DNA of 64,000 nt, taken from Delftia tsuruhatensis (GTDB taxonomy: Bacteria > Pseudomonadota > Gammaproteobacteria > Burkholderiales > Burkholderiaceae_C). Position numbers and translations under genes: made by a program. Location of the stretch: contig NZ_LR813084.1 in NCBI RefSeq assembly GCF_903815225.1, forward strand, positions 2,584,501 through 2,648,500, read 5' to 3'. The notes beneath the pieces were generated by a model. That model made no database searches and was not told the origin of the DNA. It was given only the letters and a program-made list of their open reading frames with translations. Positions 34,411 to 42,961 of this stretch are shown in pieces; positions within the stretch are counted from its first letter, which is position 1; each line of letters starts with the position of its first letter.

Positions 34411-36006
34411 TCACAGCTTCTGGATGTTCCAGAACACCGGCACCGGCGCTTGCAGCGCACCGCTGATGCTCTTGCGGTAGGCGGCCGGCACGTAATACTG
34501 GCCCATGGGCAGCAGCACGCCTTCGTCGATGACCAGTTTCTGGATCTGGCCGGCCAGCTGCTTGCGCTGGCCCTCGTCAGCGGCGCGCGAGAACTGGATG
34601 CGCAGTCGCTCGATCTCGGGGACGTCGGGCCAGCCGAACCAGGCCTGGCGGCCGTTGGCGGCGACGCCGAAGGCGCGCAGCGGGTCCGAGGCCTCGGCCA
34701 TCACGTTGTTGGTGGCGAAGATGCTCCAGCCGCCTTCCCTGGGTGGTGACTGCACGGCACGCCTGGTGATCACCGTCTGCCAGTCCATGGCCTGCATCTG
34801 GACCTTGAAGCCGGCCGCGCGCAAGGCCTGGCCGATCACCACCGGCTGGGTGTTCACCGAGGGGGTGTCGGTGGGCTGCAGAATGACCACGGGCGTGCCG
34901 TCGTAGCCGGCTTCCTTGAGCAGCTCCTGCGCCTTGGCGGGATGGGCCTTGACCGAGACATCGGCGCCCTCCTGGCTTTCGTAGGGCGCGCCGCAGCCGA
35001 ACAGCGCCGCGCAGGTCCTGAAGTACTGCGGATTGCCGATCATGGCCTGCAACACCGCCTGCTGCCCCACCGCCAGCATCGCCGCCTGGCGGATCTTCCT
35101 GTCGTTGAACGGCGCGTGCAGGTGGTTCATGCGCATCACCGTCTGGTAGCCTTGCGGGTCCAGCACCTGGATCTGGATGTCCTTGTTGGCGCGCACCATG
35201 GGCTCCAGGTCGAAGGGCAACTGCTCCAGGTAGTCGATCTCGCCATTGGTCAGTGCATTCACCGACGTCATGGCGTCGGGCATGGCAATCCACCTGACCC
35301 GGTCCACGAGCACCTTCTTGCCGCCGGCCAGGCCGCTGGCCGGCTCGGCGCGTGGCAGGTAGTCGGCGTTCCTCTCGTAGACCACCTGCACGCCGGGCTT
35401 GAACTCGGCCATGACCATCTTGAAGGGACCCGAGCCGATGTGCTGCGTGATGGCCTGGGTCGGCGGCGTGTCGGCGATGCGCCTGGGCATCATGAAGGGA
35501 GCCACTCCGCTGGGCTTGGCCAGCGCGCGCAGCGGCAGGTCGCTGGCCTCCTTCATCGTGATCTGGAAACTGCCGGCATCCAGCACCTTGATGCCGGCCA
35601 TCTCGCTGCTCAGCAACTGCCCCATCTTGTCTTGCGTGGCCCAGCGCTTGATCGAGGCCACGCAGTCCTCGGCCGTGACCGGGCCGCCGTCATGCCATTT
35701 GAGTCCTTCGCGCAGCTTGAACGTGTAGCTGCGGCCACCGTCCGAAACGCTCCACTCCCGCACCATCTGCGGACGGATCTGGTTGTCCTTGTCCGTGGCC
35801 AGCAGCGTGTCATAGATCATGTAGCCATGGTTGCGCGTGATGTGCGCCGTGGTGATGATGGGATCGAGCACGCGCAGCGGCGAATGCATCACCGCGTTGA
35901 CGGTCTTGCCCTGGGCGAAGGCCGCCGCGCCGGGCACCATCGCGCCGCAGATGGCCAGGCAGGCGGCAACGGCCGTCTGGGTGATGGGGGGCATGGTCTT
36001 TCTCAT
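34411..36006 (-). CDS. Family 5 extracellular solute-binding protein (dipeptide/oligopeptide type)
   Basis: A 531-residue periplasmic binding protein of the DppA/OppA/GsiB group. The signal peptide spans about residues 1-32 (ending PGAAAFAQG). Family marks are VMHSPLRVLDPIITTAHITRNHGYMIYDTLLATD, YTFKLREGLKWHDGGPVTAEDCVASIKRW and MRMNHLHAPFNDRKIRQA. ATG codons at 36012 and 36006 are both behind an AGGAGGAGG stretch; 36006 has the better spacing. It follows the D-serine ammonia-lyase gene by 48 bases and should determine the substrate of the importer. Confidence 0.92.
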   Translation of the reverse strand: MRKTMPPITQTAVAACLAICGAMVPGAAAFAQGKTVNAVMHSPLRVLDPIITTAHITRNHGYMIYDTLLATDKDNQIRPQMVREWSVSDGGRSYTFKLREGLKWHDGGPVTAEDCVASIKRWATQDKMGQLLSSEMAGIKVLDAGSFQITMKEASDLPLRALAKPSGVAPFMMPRRIADTPPTQAITQHIGSGPFKMVMAEFKPGVQVVYERNADYLPRAEPASGLAGGKKVLVDRVRWIAMPDAMTSVNALTNGEIDYLEQLPFDLEPMVRANKDIQIQVLDPQGYQTVMRMNHLHAPFNDRKIRQAAMLAVGQQAVLQAMIGNPQYFRTCAALFGCGAPYESQEGADVSVKAHPAKAQELLKEAGYDGTPVVILQPTDTPSVNTQPVVIGQALRAAGFKVQMQAMDWQTVITRRAVQSPPREGGWSIFATNNVMAEASDPLRAFGVAANGRQAWFGWPDVPEIERLRIQFSRAADEGQRKQLAGQIQKLVIDEGVLLPMGQYYVPAAYRKSISGALQAPVPVFWNIQKL

Positions 36007-36053
36007 CTTCATCCTCCTCCTGAGGGGCGGTTTCTGGGGAAAAAAACGGGGGC

Positions 36054-37403
36054 TCAGGGCCGGGCCGCGCGGGCAATGGCCTCGCCACGGCGCAGCAGTT
36101 CCTGGTGTTCGTCGTCGGGCATCAGGGCGCCGCCGGTGGTCCAGACGATGTGGCTGGCCTGCCGCGGCACGAAGCCCGGGCCCAGCGCCTGCAGGTAGCG
36201 GCGGCCCGCTTCGGTGTGCAGCAGCGCCCGCGGGCCGCTGACGGCCGCCGCCGCCGAGGCCTCGACCTTGAGCCCGGCCAGCGCTTTCAGCCGCCACGTA
36301 TCGGCGCACAGGCTGTCGTCGTCGGCCACCGCGATGCCGGACAGGCGGCTGCGCATCAGCGGGTAGACCAGCTCGGAGGCGCAGGGCACGGCCAGGCCGT
36401 CGGCCAGGGTGCGGTTGTGCTGGCCGGCGTCGTAGATGCTGATTCCGGGGCGGTCGGGGTGCTGCATGCGCACCAGAAAGCACGAGGAATCCGCCGGCTC
36501 GATGAAGAAGCAGTGCACATGCGCGCCAAAGGCCTGCCGGAGCCCGAAGCACACGCCGCCCGGCGCGCCGCCCACGCCGCAGGGGATGTAGACGAACAGC
36601 GGATGCTGCGCGTCCACCACGACGGACTGCGCGGCCAGTTGCGCACGCAGCCGGCGCGCTGCCACGGCGTAGCCGCAGAACAGCGATGCGGAGTGCTCGT
36701 CATCGACGAAGTGGCACAGCGGGTCCTGGCGTGCCTGCTCGCGGCCGCTGGCCACGGCCTGCCCGTAGTCGCCCGGGTATTCGAGCACGGTCACGCCATG
36801 GTCGCGCAGCCGCTGCCTTTTCCAGGCCTTGGCCTCGCTGGACATGTGCACGGTGGCGCGAAAGCCCAGCGCCGCCGCCATGATGCCGATGCTCATGCCC
36901 AGGTTGCCCGTGGAGCCGACGGCGACTTCGTGGCGTGCGAAGCAGGCGCGCGCCGCGGCCGAGGCCAGCCTCCCATGGTCTTCGCCCGGTGGCAGCAGGC
37001 CGTGGCGCTGCGCCACCTGCTCGGCGAATTCCAGCACCTCGTGAAAGCCCCCGCGTGCCTTGATCGATCCGGCCACGGCCAGCTGGTGGTCGGCCTTGAT
37101 CCAGAAGCGTCCCGCGCCGGCCGCCTGCGGCCCGATCAGGGCCTCGGACTGCGCACGGGACAGCGGCAGCAGCGGTGATTCGACGATGCCGCCCGTGGCG
37201 GCCAGTTCCGGGAACAGCCGTTGCAGCAGTGGTGCGAAGCGGTCCAGCCGCGCCTCGGCGGCATCAATATCACTTTCATCAATGGATTGCGTGTGTTCCA
37301 GGCGGATTTCCGTGCCATGCTCCGGATTGATCCAAAGTGGAAGATTGGTATCGGAAGCCTGTGCTCCGAGGGACATCATTGGTATTTTCCCCAATTCATT
37401 CAT
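36054..37403 (-). CDS. dsdA: D-serine ammonia-lyase (D-serine dehydratase)
   Basis: A 449-residue PLP enzyme converting D-serine to pyruvate and ammonia. It follows E. coli DsdA closely: N-terminal FxxLxWxNP, LDRFAPLLQRLFPE, TGGIVESPL, the PLP lysine Lys115 (GSIKARGG), the phosphate-binding loop VGSTGNLGMSIG, VTVLEYPGDYGQAVASGRE, VYIPCGVGGAPGGV and IVWTTGGALMP. The start at 37403 (MNELGK) best matches the length before the conserved tryptophan; 37379 (MMSLGA) is an alternative, and neither has a good ribosome-binding site. It heads an operon with an importer and an M81 peptidase and is divergent from a LysR gene, the usual place of dsdC. Confidence 0.92.
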   Translation of the reverse strand: MNELGKIPMMSLGAQASDTNLPLWINPEHGTEIRLEHTQSIDESDIDAAEARLDRFAPLLQRLFPELAATGGIVESPLLPLSRAQSEALIGPQAAGAGRFWIKADHQLAVAGSIKARGGFHEVLEFAEQVAQRHGLLPPGEDHGRLASAAARACFARHEVAVGSTGNLGMSIGIMAAALGFRATVHMSSEAKAWKRQRLRDHGVTVLEYPGDYGQAVASGREQARQDPLCHFVDDEHSASLFCGYAVAARRLRAQLAAQSVVVDAQHPLFVYIPCGVGGAPGGVCFGLRQAFGAHVHCFFIEPADSSCFLVRMQHPDRPGISIYDAGQHNRTLADGLAVPCASELVYPLMRSRLSGIAVADDDSLCADTWRLKALAGLKVEASAAAAVSGPRALLHTEAGRRYLQALGPGFVPRQASHIVWTTGGALMPDDEHQELLRRGEAIARAARP

Positions 37404-37507
37404 GGATTTGCCGAAGATTCGTGCTTGCTGCTCTGTCGTGCATTCTGTGGACAGGTTGGACCGAGGACAAATCAATACTGTCAATTCATGCATTAGTAAT
37501 ACCAATG
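37377..37507. promoter_or_regulatory. Paired 10-bp inverted repeats at the dsdA/LysR divergent starts
   Basis: CATTGGTATT at 37377-37386 and AATACCAATG at 37498-37507 are perfect inverted arms with 111 bases between them. Each covers a start region: the second contains the LysR ATG at 37505 and the first the alternative dsdA ATG at 37379. They may be distant operator halves or matching translation-initiation contexts. Confidence 0.45.
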
Positions 37508-38473
37508 AAGAATCATCTTTCCTCCTCACTGCTGGCCTGGCTGCGCTGCTTTGATGCCGTGGCCCGCAACAGCAGCTTCACGCTGGCGGCCAATGAGCTG
37601 CATGTGACCCAGGGATCGATCAGCCAGCAGGTCCGCAAGCTGGAGGAGTACCTGGGCGTGACCTTGTTCGAGCGGCGGGGGCGGCAACTGGCGTTGACGC
37701 GCGAAGGCGCGCGCCTGGCGCTGGCCTCGGGCCAGGCATTCGAGTCGCTGAACCAGGCCGTCGGCAAGCTGCGCCGCAGCCCGGGCAGGAGCACGCCGCT
37801 GAACCTGAGCTGCTCACCGTCGTTCGCACTGCTGTGGTTGACGCCCCGGGTCAGCGATCTGCTGCAGGGACAGGCCGAGCTGTCGGTGCGCATCTATGGC
37901 GAATTCCATGTGCTGGACCGCGCCAGCATGGCCTTGAACGGAATACAGGCAGGCATCCGCTTTGATCCCGGGCACTATGCCGACCTGCATGCCGAGCGCT
38001 TCCTGGACGAGTGGCTGGTGCCCGTGGCCACGCTCGGGTTCGTGCGTGCGCATCCGCATCTGCGCGACATCGGCGAGCTGCCGCCGCAGCTGATGCTGCA
38101 CGACGAAAGTCCCTGGCAGGATGCGCCTTCGAACATCGAGTGGGATACCTGGCTGAACGCCATGGGCGCGGCCGTGCCCCGGCACGGCGGCGCGTGCTTC
38201 AACCTGTCGCAACTGGCCATGGTGGCGGCGCTGGCAGGACAGGGCGTGGCCATGGGCCGGCTGGCCCTGGTGTACGACGAACTGCTCAGCGGCCGGCTGG
38301 TGGCCTTGTTCCCGTTCGCCGTGCGTTCGCGGGCCAGCTACCACTTCCTGTTCACGCAGGCGCCTGCCGGCGGCCCCGAGCATCTGCGCCAATGGCTGCA
38401 CGACGCCGGAGCACGCTTTGCACGCGAGCGCGATCAACTGCTGGAGCGGCTGGGGATCGCGCAGCGCGGGTGA
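37505..38473 (+). CDS. LysR-family regulator, DsdC-like in position
   Basis: A 322-residue LysR protein of the GcvA/DsdC type. Residues 1-70 form the winged helix (LLAWLRCFDAVARNSSFTLAANELHVTQGSISQQVRKLEEYLGVTLFERRGRQLALT). The effector domain follows, including GIRFDPGHYADLHAERFLDEWLVPVA. It is divergent from dsdA with about 100 bases between, the arrangement of dsdC-dsdA in enterobacteria, and probably activates the whole operon in response to D-serine or a related D-amino acid. The start at 37505 directly precedes the conserved domain. Confidence 0.9.
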   Translation: MKNHLSSSLLAWLRCFDAVARNSSFTLAANELHVTQGSISQQVRKLEEYLGVTLFERRGRQLALTREGARLALASGQAFESLNQAVGKLRRSPGRSTPLNLSCSPSFALLWLTPRVSDLLQGQAELSVRIYGEFHVLDRASMALNGIQAGIRFDPGHYADLHAERFLDEWLVPVATLGFVRAHPHLRDIGELPPQLMLHDESPWQDAPSNIEWDTWLNAMGAAVPRHGGACFNLSQLAMVAALAGQGVAMGRLALVYDELLSGRLVALFPFAVRSRASYHFLFTQAPAGGPEHLRQWLHDAGARFARERDQLLERLGIAQRG

Positions 38474-38533
38474 CCGCCACCAGGACGGGCCGGCGGGCAG
38501 CGCTCCGATAATGGCGTTCGCCCGGGAGCCAGC

Positions 38534-39442
38534 ATGGACATCAACCTCATCCGCAACTTCGTCGAAATCGTGGACGCGCGCAGCCTGAGCGCGGCGGCGC
38601 GCCAGCGGGACATCACGCGCTCGAAGGTGAGCAAGGAGCTCAAGGCACTGGAGGCGGCCATGGGCGTGACGCTGCTGCACAGGACCACGCGCTCCATCCT
38701 GCTGACGGCGGCGGGCGAGGTGCTCTACGAGCATGGCCAGAGCATCATCCGCGAGGTGGAGGCCGCGCAGGGCGCCATCGACGCGCTGCGCCAGGTGGTG
38801 ACCGGCACGGTGCGCCTGAGCGTGCCCACGGGGCTGGGGGAGATGTACCTGGCCGACCTGCTGCTGGCCTTTCGCAAGCGCCATCCCGAGGTGCGCATCC
38901 GCGTGCTGTTCTCCAACCGGGTCAGCGACCTGATGAGCGCGCAGGTCGATGTGGCCGTGCGCCTGGCGCAGGAGGTGCAGGAACACCTGGTGGCGCGGGA
39001 CCTGGGGCCGGTGGAGTTCGGCCTGTATGCGAGCAGCGCGTTTGCCCGGGGACGGCCGTTCCACAGTCCCATGGACATTCCCAACGGCGTGCTGCTGACG
39101 CCACCGGGCGATGGCAGGACCTATGCCATCACGGTGAGCGACGGGCAGCGCGAGGTGGGTCTGAAGTGCGAGCCCTTCATCACCAGCGAGCACTTTCCCT
39201 TCCTCAAGCAGGCCATGGCCAAGGGCCACGGCGTGGCGGCCCTGCCGCACTACATGGTGGCCGACGAGCTGCGCGCGGGTGCCGTGCAGCGCATGTGCCC
39301 GGACTGGACGGTGTCCGGCCTGGGTGACAGGCTCTACATCATCACGGCCGAGGACCGCCGGCCCTCGCATGCGGTCAAGGCCCTGACGGAGTTCCTCAAG
39401 GTCAGCCTGCAGCGGTTCGTGCAGCAGGGGGGAACACGCTAG
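38534..39442 (+). CDS. LysR-family transcriptional regulator
   Basis: A 302-residue LysR protein of the CrgA/AaeR-like group. The N-terminal helix-turn-helix is MDINLIRNFVEIVDARSLSAAARQRDITRSKVSKELKALEAAMGVTLLHRTTRSILLT and the effector domain starts near residue 88 (GTVRLSVPTGLGEMYLADLLLAF). It lies 60 bases after the DsdC-like gene on the same strand and is convergent with the Bug gene, their ends overlapping by 4 bases. The nearest candidate targets are the Bug/acyl-CoA synthetase/SDR/molybdoenzyme cluster downstream, though no shared promoter region supports this. Confidence 0.92.
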   Translation: MDINLIRNFVEIVDARSLSAAARQRDITRSKVSKELKALEAAMGVTLLHRTTRSILLTAAGEVLYEHGQSIIREVEAAQGAIDALRQVVTGTVRLSVPTGLGEMYLADLLLAFRKRHPEVRIRVLFSNRVSDLMSAQVDVAVRLAQEVQEHLVARDLGPVEFGLYASSAFARGRPFHSPMDIPNGVLLTPPGDGRTYAITVSDGQREVGLKCEPFITSEHFPFLKQAMAKGHGVAALPHYMVADELRAGAVQRMCPDWTVSGLGDRLYIITAEDRRPSHAVKALTEFLKVSLQRFVQQGGTR

Positions 39443-40413
39443 TTGTCCAGCGAGATGTTGTTGTCCGTGATGACCTTGCGCCACATCTGGCTGTCAGATG
39501 CCAGGAACTCGTCGAGCTGGGCCTGGGTCTGCGGTTGCCTGGCGGCCAGGGTCTGCTGGCCCAGCGCCCTGGCGAACCCGGGGTCGAGCAGGACTTTGTT
39601 CACGGCCGATTGCAGGGTGCTGCGCGCCTGCGCGGGCGTGCCGGCGGGCAGGGCGATGCCGAACCAGGTCGAAGCCTTGAAGCCCGGTACGCCCGACTCT
39701 GCGACGGTGGGCGTCTGCGGCAGGAACTGCGAGCGCTCGGGGCCCGTGGTGGCGATGGCGACCAGCTTGCCGGCCTTGATGTGGGGCAGGGAGGTGCCGG
39801 CCACGTCGACCATGAGCTGGGTGTCGTTGGCCATCAGTGCCGTGAGCGCGGGGGCGCTGCCGTTGAAGGGAATGTGGGTGGCGGCCACATCCAGGCGGGC
39901 CTTGATGAGTTCGGTGGTCAGCTGCAGCGGGTTGCCCAGTCCCACGGAGCTGTAGTTGAGCTGGCCCGCATGGGTCCTGGCATAGGCCTTGAGGTCGGCC
40001 ACGGTCCTGATGCCGGTCTGGCTGTTGGTGACCAGGACCAGGGGCGCCTCGGCCAGGATGTTGGTCAGGCGCAGTTCCTTGTCGGGGTTGTAGCTGAGCT
40101 TCTTGTAGAGCAGGGGGTTGAGCACCATGGAGGCGTTGCTGGCCAGCAGCAGGGTGTAGCCATCGGCCGGCGAACGCGCCACGGCCGAGGCCGCGATCAT
40201 GGTGTTGGCGCCGGGGCGGTTCTCCACCACCACCGATTGTTTGAGTTCGGTGGACAGGTGGGTGGCCAGGGTGCGGGCCAGCACGTCCACCGAGCCGCCC
40301 GGCGCATAGGGTGCGATGAGCTTGATGGGCTTGGCGGGGTAGTCCGACTGGGCGAATGCGGCGGGTGCGGCCGCCGCGGCGGCAAGCAGCAGGGCGATGG
40401 CTTTGTTCTTCAT
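39439..40413 (-). CDS. Bug/TctC-family tripartite tricarboxylate receptor
   Basis: A 324-residue periplasmic receptor with a strong signal peptide (residues 1-22, AAAAPAAFAQ). Family features include YPAKPIKLIAPYAPGGSVDVLARTLATHLS, VVVENRPGANTMIAASAVARSPADGYTLL, QLNYSSVGLGN and TPTVAESGVPGF. It is the last gene of the cluster that holds the acyl-CoA synthetase, SDR and molybdoenzyme genes, 26 bases after the synthetase. It probably captures the organic acid that these enzymes degrade. Confidence 0.93.
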   Translation of the reverse strand: MKNKAIALLLAAAAAAPAAFAQSDYPAKPIKLIAPYAPGGSVDVLARTLATHLSTELKQSVVVENRPGANTMIAASAVARSPADGYTLLLASNASMVLNPLLYKKLSYNPDKELRLTNILAEAPLVLVTNSQTGIRTVADLKAYARTHAGQLNYSSVGLGNPLQLTTELIKARLDVAATHIPFNGSAPALTALMANDTQLMVDVAGTSLPHIKAGKLVAIATTGPERSQFLPQTPTVAESGVPGFKASTWFGIALPAGTPAQARSTLQSAVNKVLLDPGFARALGQQTLAARQPQTQAQLDEFLASDSQMWRKVITDNNISLDN

Positions 40414-40439
40414 GGCTTTGTCTCCTGTGGTGGTTGGAT

Positions 40440-41942
40440 TCAGACCTTGCGCTGCGTCGCGGCCCAGTGGGCGTCGCGCAGCTTTCTCTTGGCGATCTTT
40501 CCGTTGTCGTCGCGGGGCAGTGCCTGGAAGGCGAAGCTGCGCGGCAGCTTGTAGGCGGCCAGGCGACCCTTGAGCCAGTCCCTGAGTTCGGCCTCGGCCA
40601 GTGCGCCTGGCTGGCTGGTCTCGATCAGGGCCAGCAGCCGCTCGCCGTATTCGGCGTCGGGCACGCCGATGACGGCGCAGTCGGCCACCAGCGGATGCCT
40701 GAGCAGCTCGTTCTCGATCTCGGCCGGGTAGATGTTCACGCCGCCCGAGATCACCATGTCCGAGTCCCGGTCGCAGACGTAGAGAAAGCCCTCTTCGTCC
40801 AGGTAGCCCATGTCGCCCAGCGTGATCAGGCCGTCGCGCTCCATCTGGCGGCGTGCCTCGTCCCTGCCCTTGTAGCTGAAGTCGGCATAGGCGGGCTGGC
40901 GCACATAGATCAGGCCGACCTCGCCCGCGGGCAGCTCCCGGCCCTGCTTGTCGAGGATGCGGACCTGGGCGTCCAGCAGCGGCCGGCCCGCGCTGCCGGG
41001 GTGGGTGAGCGCATCCCCGGAGCCGATGAAGGTGACCAGACCCGCCTCGCTGGACGCATAGGTCTCGTTGACGATGGGGCCCAGCCATTCGATCATGGCC
41101 TTCTTGATCTCGGGTGCGCAGGGCGAGCCCGTGGAGGCGATGAAGCGCAGCGAGGAGGTGTCGTAGCGCTCGCGCACCTCGCGGGGCAGCCGCAGCAGGC
41201 GCACATACATGATGGGCACCATGTAGGCCGTATCGATGCGGTGTTCCTGCACCAGCCGCAGGAAGCGCTCGGGGTCGAAGCGCTGCTCCAGCACCAGCAG
41301 TTCGCTGGACATGAGCGCGTTCTGGAAGTAGACGCTGGGCGCGCTGTGGTAGATGGGGGCGGTCAGCAGGGTGCGTGCGCCGGGTTGCAGGCCGTAGCCG
41401 GCCTGGATCAGCGCGCGGCCCGCGGCCTGGCGCCGGGGCAATTCATCCAGGGGAAAGGCGTGGCGCAACACGCCCTTGGGCTTTCCGGTCGTGCCCGAGG
41501 TATAGGCCATGTGGCCGCGCGGCGCGGCCGGCGGGCCGTCGTAGGGCCCCTGGGCCGAGAGCCAGGCCTCGTAGTCCTGGGCGGGCTCGCGGGCGCCTGC
41601 GACGCGCCGTGGCAGATCGGCATAGAGCTCTCCCTGGAGCCCGTCGAGCAGGTCCTGGCTGGTGATGAGGGCGCGCGCGCCGCTGTCGGCCAGGATGTAG
41701 TCGATCTCCGTGGCGGTGAAATGCCAGTTGATGGGGCAGTAGTAGATGCCCGCGATGCGGCAGGCATGGACCACGTCGGCGTATTCGATGCCGTTGCGCA
41801 GGAAGACGGCGAGCACGTCGCCCTCGGCCAGGCCCAGGCCGCGCAGGCCCCGGGCCAGGCGGCTGCCGCGCAGTTGCTGGTCGGCGGGCGTCAGCGCATG
41901 GCCTTCGAAGACCAGGGTGGATTGCGGTGTGGCGGTGCTCAT
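40440..41942 (-). CDS. Acyl-CoA synthetase / AMP-forming ligase
   Basis: A 500-residue adenylate-forming ligase that should activate a carboxylic acid through an acyl-AMP to its CoA thioester. Core motifs are all visible: the phosphate loop TSGTTGKPKG (after MAY), the aromatic-motif region NETYASSEAG, the GDMGYLDEEGFLYVCDRDSDMVISGGVNIYPAEIE block, and the catalytic lysine near the C-terminus (DDNGKIAKRKLRD). The start overlaps the SDR stop (ATGA). The partner SDR and the molybdenum hydroxylase suggest CoA-dependent degradation of a cyclic or aromatic acid. Confidence 0.92.
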   Translation of the reverse strand: MSTATPQSTLVFEGHALTPADQQLRGSRLARGLRGLGLAEGDVLAVFLRNGIEYADVVHACRIAGIYYCPINWHFTATEIDYILADSGARALITSQDLLDGLQGELYADLPRRVAGAREPAQDYEAWLSAQGPYDGPPAAPRGHMAYTSGTTGKPKGVLRHAFPLDELPRRQAAGRALIQAGYGLQPGARTLLTAPIYHSAPSVYFQNALMSSELLVLEQRFDPERFLRLVQEHRIDTAYMVPIMYVRLLRLPREVRERYDTSSLRFIASTGSPCAPEIKKAMIEWLGPIVNETYASSEAGLVTFIGSGDALTHPGSAGRPLLDAQVRILDKQGRELPAGEVGLIYVRQPAYADFSYKGRDEARRQMERDGLITLGDMGYLDEEGFLYVCDRDSDMVISGGVNIYPAEIENELLRHPLVADCAVIGVPDAEYGERLLALIETSQPGALAEAELRDWLKGRLAAYKLPRSFAFQALPRDDNGKIAKRKLRDAHWAATQRKV

Positions 41943-42844
41943 GCGGGGGCGCCTTCCTGTGCCGCGTCCTGTGTGGCGGGGCGGCTGGCGGCCCTGGCCA
42001 TCTGCCGGGCGTGGGCCCAGTCGGCGTCGTCCCAGGCCTGGTATTCGGTGAAGTAGGCGCCGTTGGCCAGGGCATCGCCGCCATCGAGCGTGATGGTCTG
42101 GCCGTTGAGCCAGCTGTTGCCCGGGGCCAGGATGAAGGCGGCCATGTTGCCGATGTCCTCGTCCGTCCCCAGGCGGCGCATGGGGTTGTCCAGGCGGCGG
42201 CGGTCGGCCGAATCCTCGTTGCCCTCGATCCGGGGACGCAGCCGCTGGCTGGCGCCCTGGGTGGGAATCACGCCCGGCGCGATGGCGTTCAGGCGTATGC
42301 GCCTGGGCCCCCATTCCACGGCCAGCGACTTGGTCATGGCGTCCAGCCCGGCCTTGGACATGGCCGAGGGCACGACGAAGGGCGATCCCGTGTCCACCCA
42401 GGTGACGACGATGGACAGCACCGCGCCCGGCAGGCCTTCGGAGATCCAGCGCCGGCCCACGGCCTGGGTGACGTAGAACGTGCCCCGGAAGACGATGTCC
42501 GAGATGGCGTGGAAGCCGTTGATGCTCAGGTCCTCGGTGCGGCTGACGAAGTTGCCGGCCGCATTGTTGATGAGGGCGGTGAGCGGGCCATGGGCGCTCC
42601 AGATGCGGTCGATCACGGCATTCACAGCCTCGGGCTGGCGGATGTCGAGTTCGTGGGCGAAGGCCCGGGCACCGAGGTCGGCCTGCAGCCTGTCGCAGGC
42701 CTGCTGCACCACGGCCAGGCGCCGGCCGCACAGGTGCACCTCGGCCCCCAGTTCCGCCAGCCTGGTGGCCATGGCGAGGCCCAGCCCCGTGCCCCCGCCC
42801 GTGACCAGGACGCGCTGGCCCTGGAAAAGATGTGTCTCGAACAT
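41939..42844 (-). CDS. SDR-family oxidoreductase, 2,4-dienoyl-CoA-reductase-like
   Basis: A 301-residue short-chain dehydrogenase. The Rossmann start GGGTGLGLAMATRLAELGAEVHLCGRR and NNAAGNF are clear. The usual YxxxK is replaced by a serine-containing segment (SPFVVPSAMSKAGLDAMTKSLAVEWGPRRIRLNAIAPG), as in the 2,4-dienoyl-CoA reductase branch, where Lys remains. This fits a CoA-thioester substrate made by the adjacent ligase. AGGAGG precedes the start at 42844. It probably reduces a conjugated enoyl-CoA intermediate. Confidence 0.9.
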   Translation of the reverse strand: MFETHLFQGQRVLVTGGGTGLGLAMATRLAELGAEVHLCGRRLAVVQQACDRLQADLGARAFAHELDIRQPEAVNAVIDRIWSAHGPLTALINNAAGNFVSRTEDLSINGFHAISDIVFRGTFYVTQAVGRRWISEGLPGAVLSIVVTWVDTGSPFVVPSAMSKAGLDAMTKSLAVEWGPRRIRLNAIAPGVIPTQGASQRLRPRIEGNEDSADRRRLDNPMRRLGTDEDIGNMAAFILAPGNSWLNGQTITLDGGDALANGAYFTEYQAWDDADWAHARQMARAASRPATQDAAQEGAPA

Positions 42845-42961
42845 GTATGCCTCCTTTTGTCTCCACTCTAGGGAGACGGAGGCACTTCGAAAAGCCGGGC
42901 TCTGGAACCCGGTTGGTTCCGTGGTGGAAACAATGAGCGGGTTTCTTCGGCGTCTGCCGGA

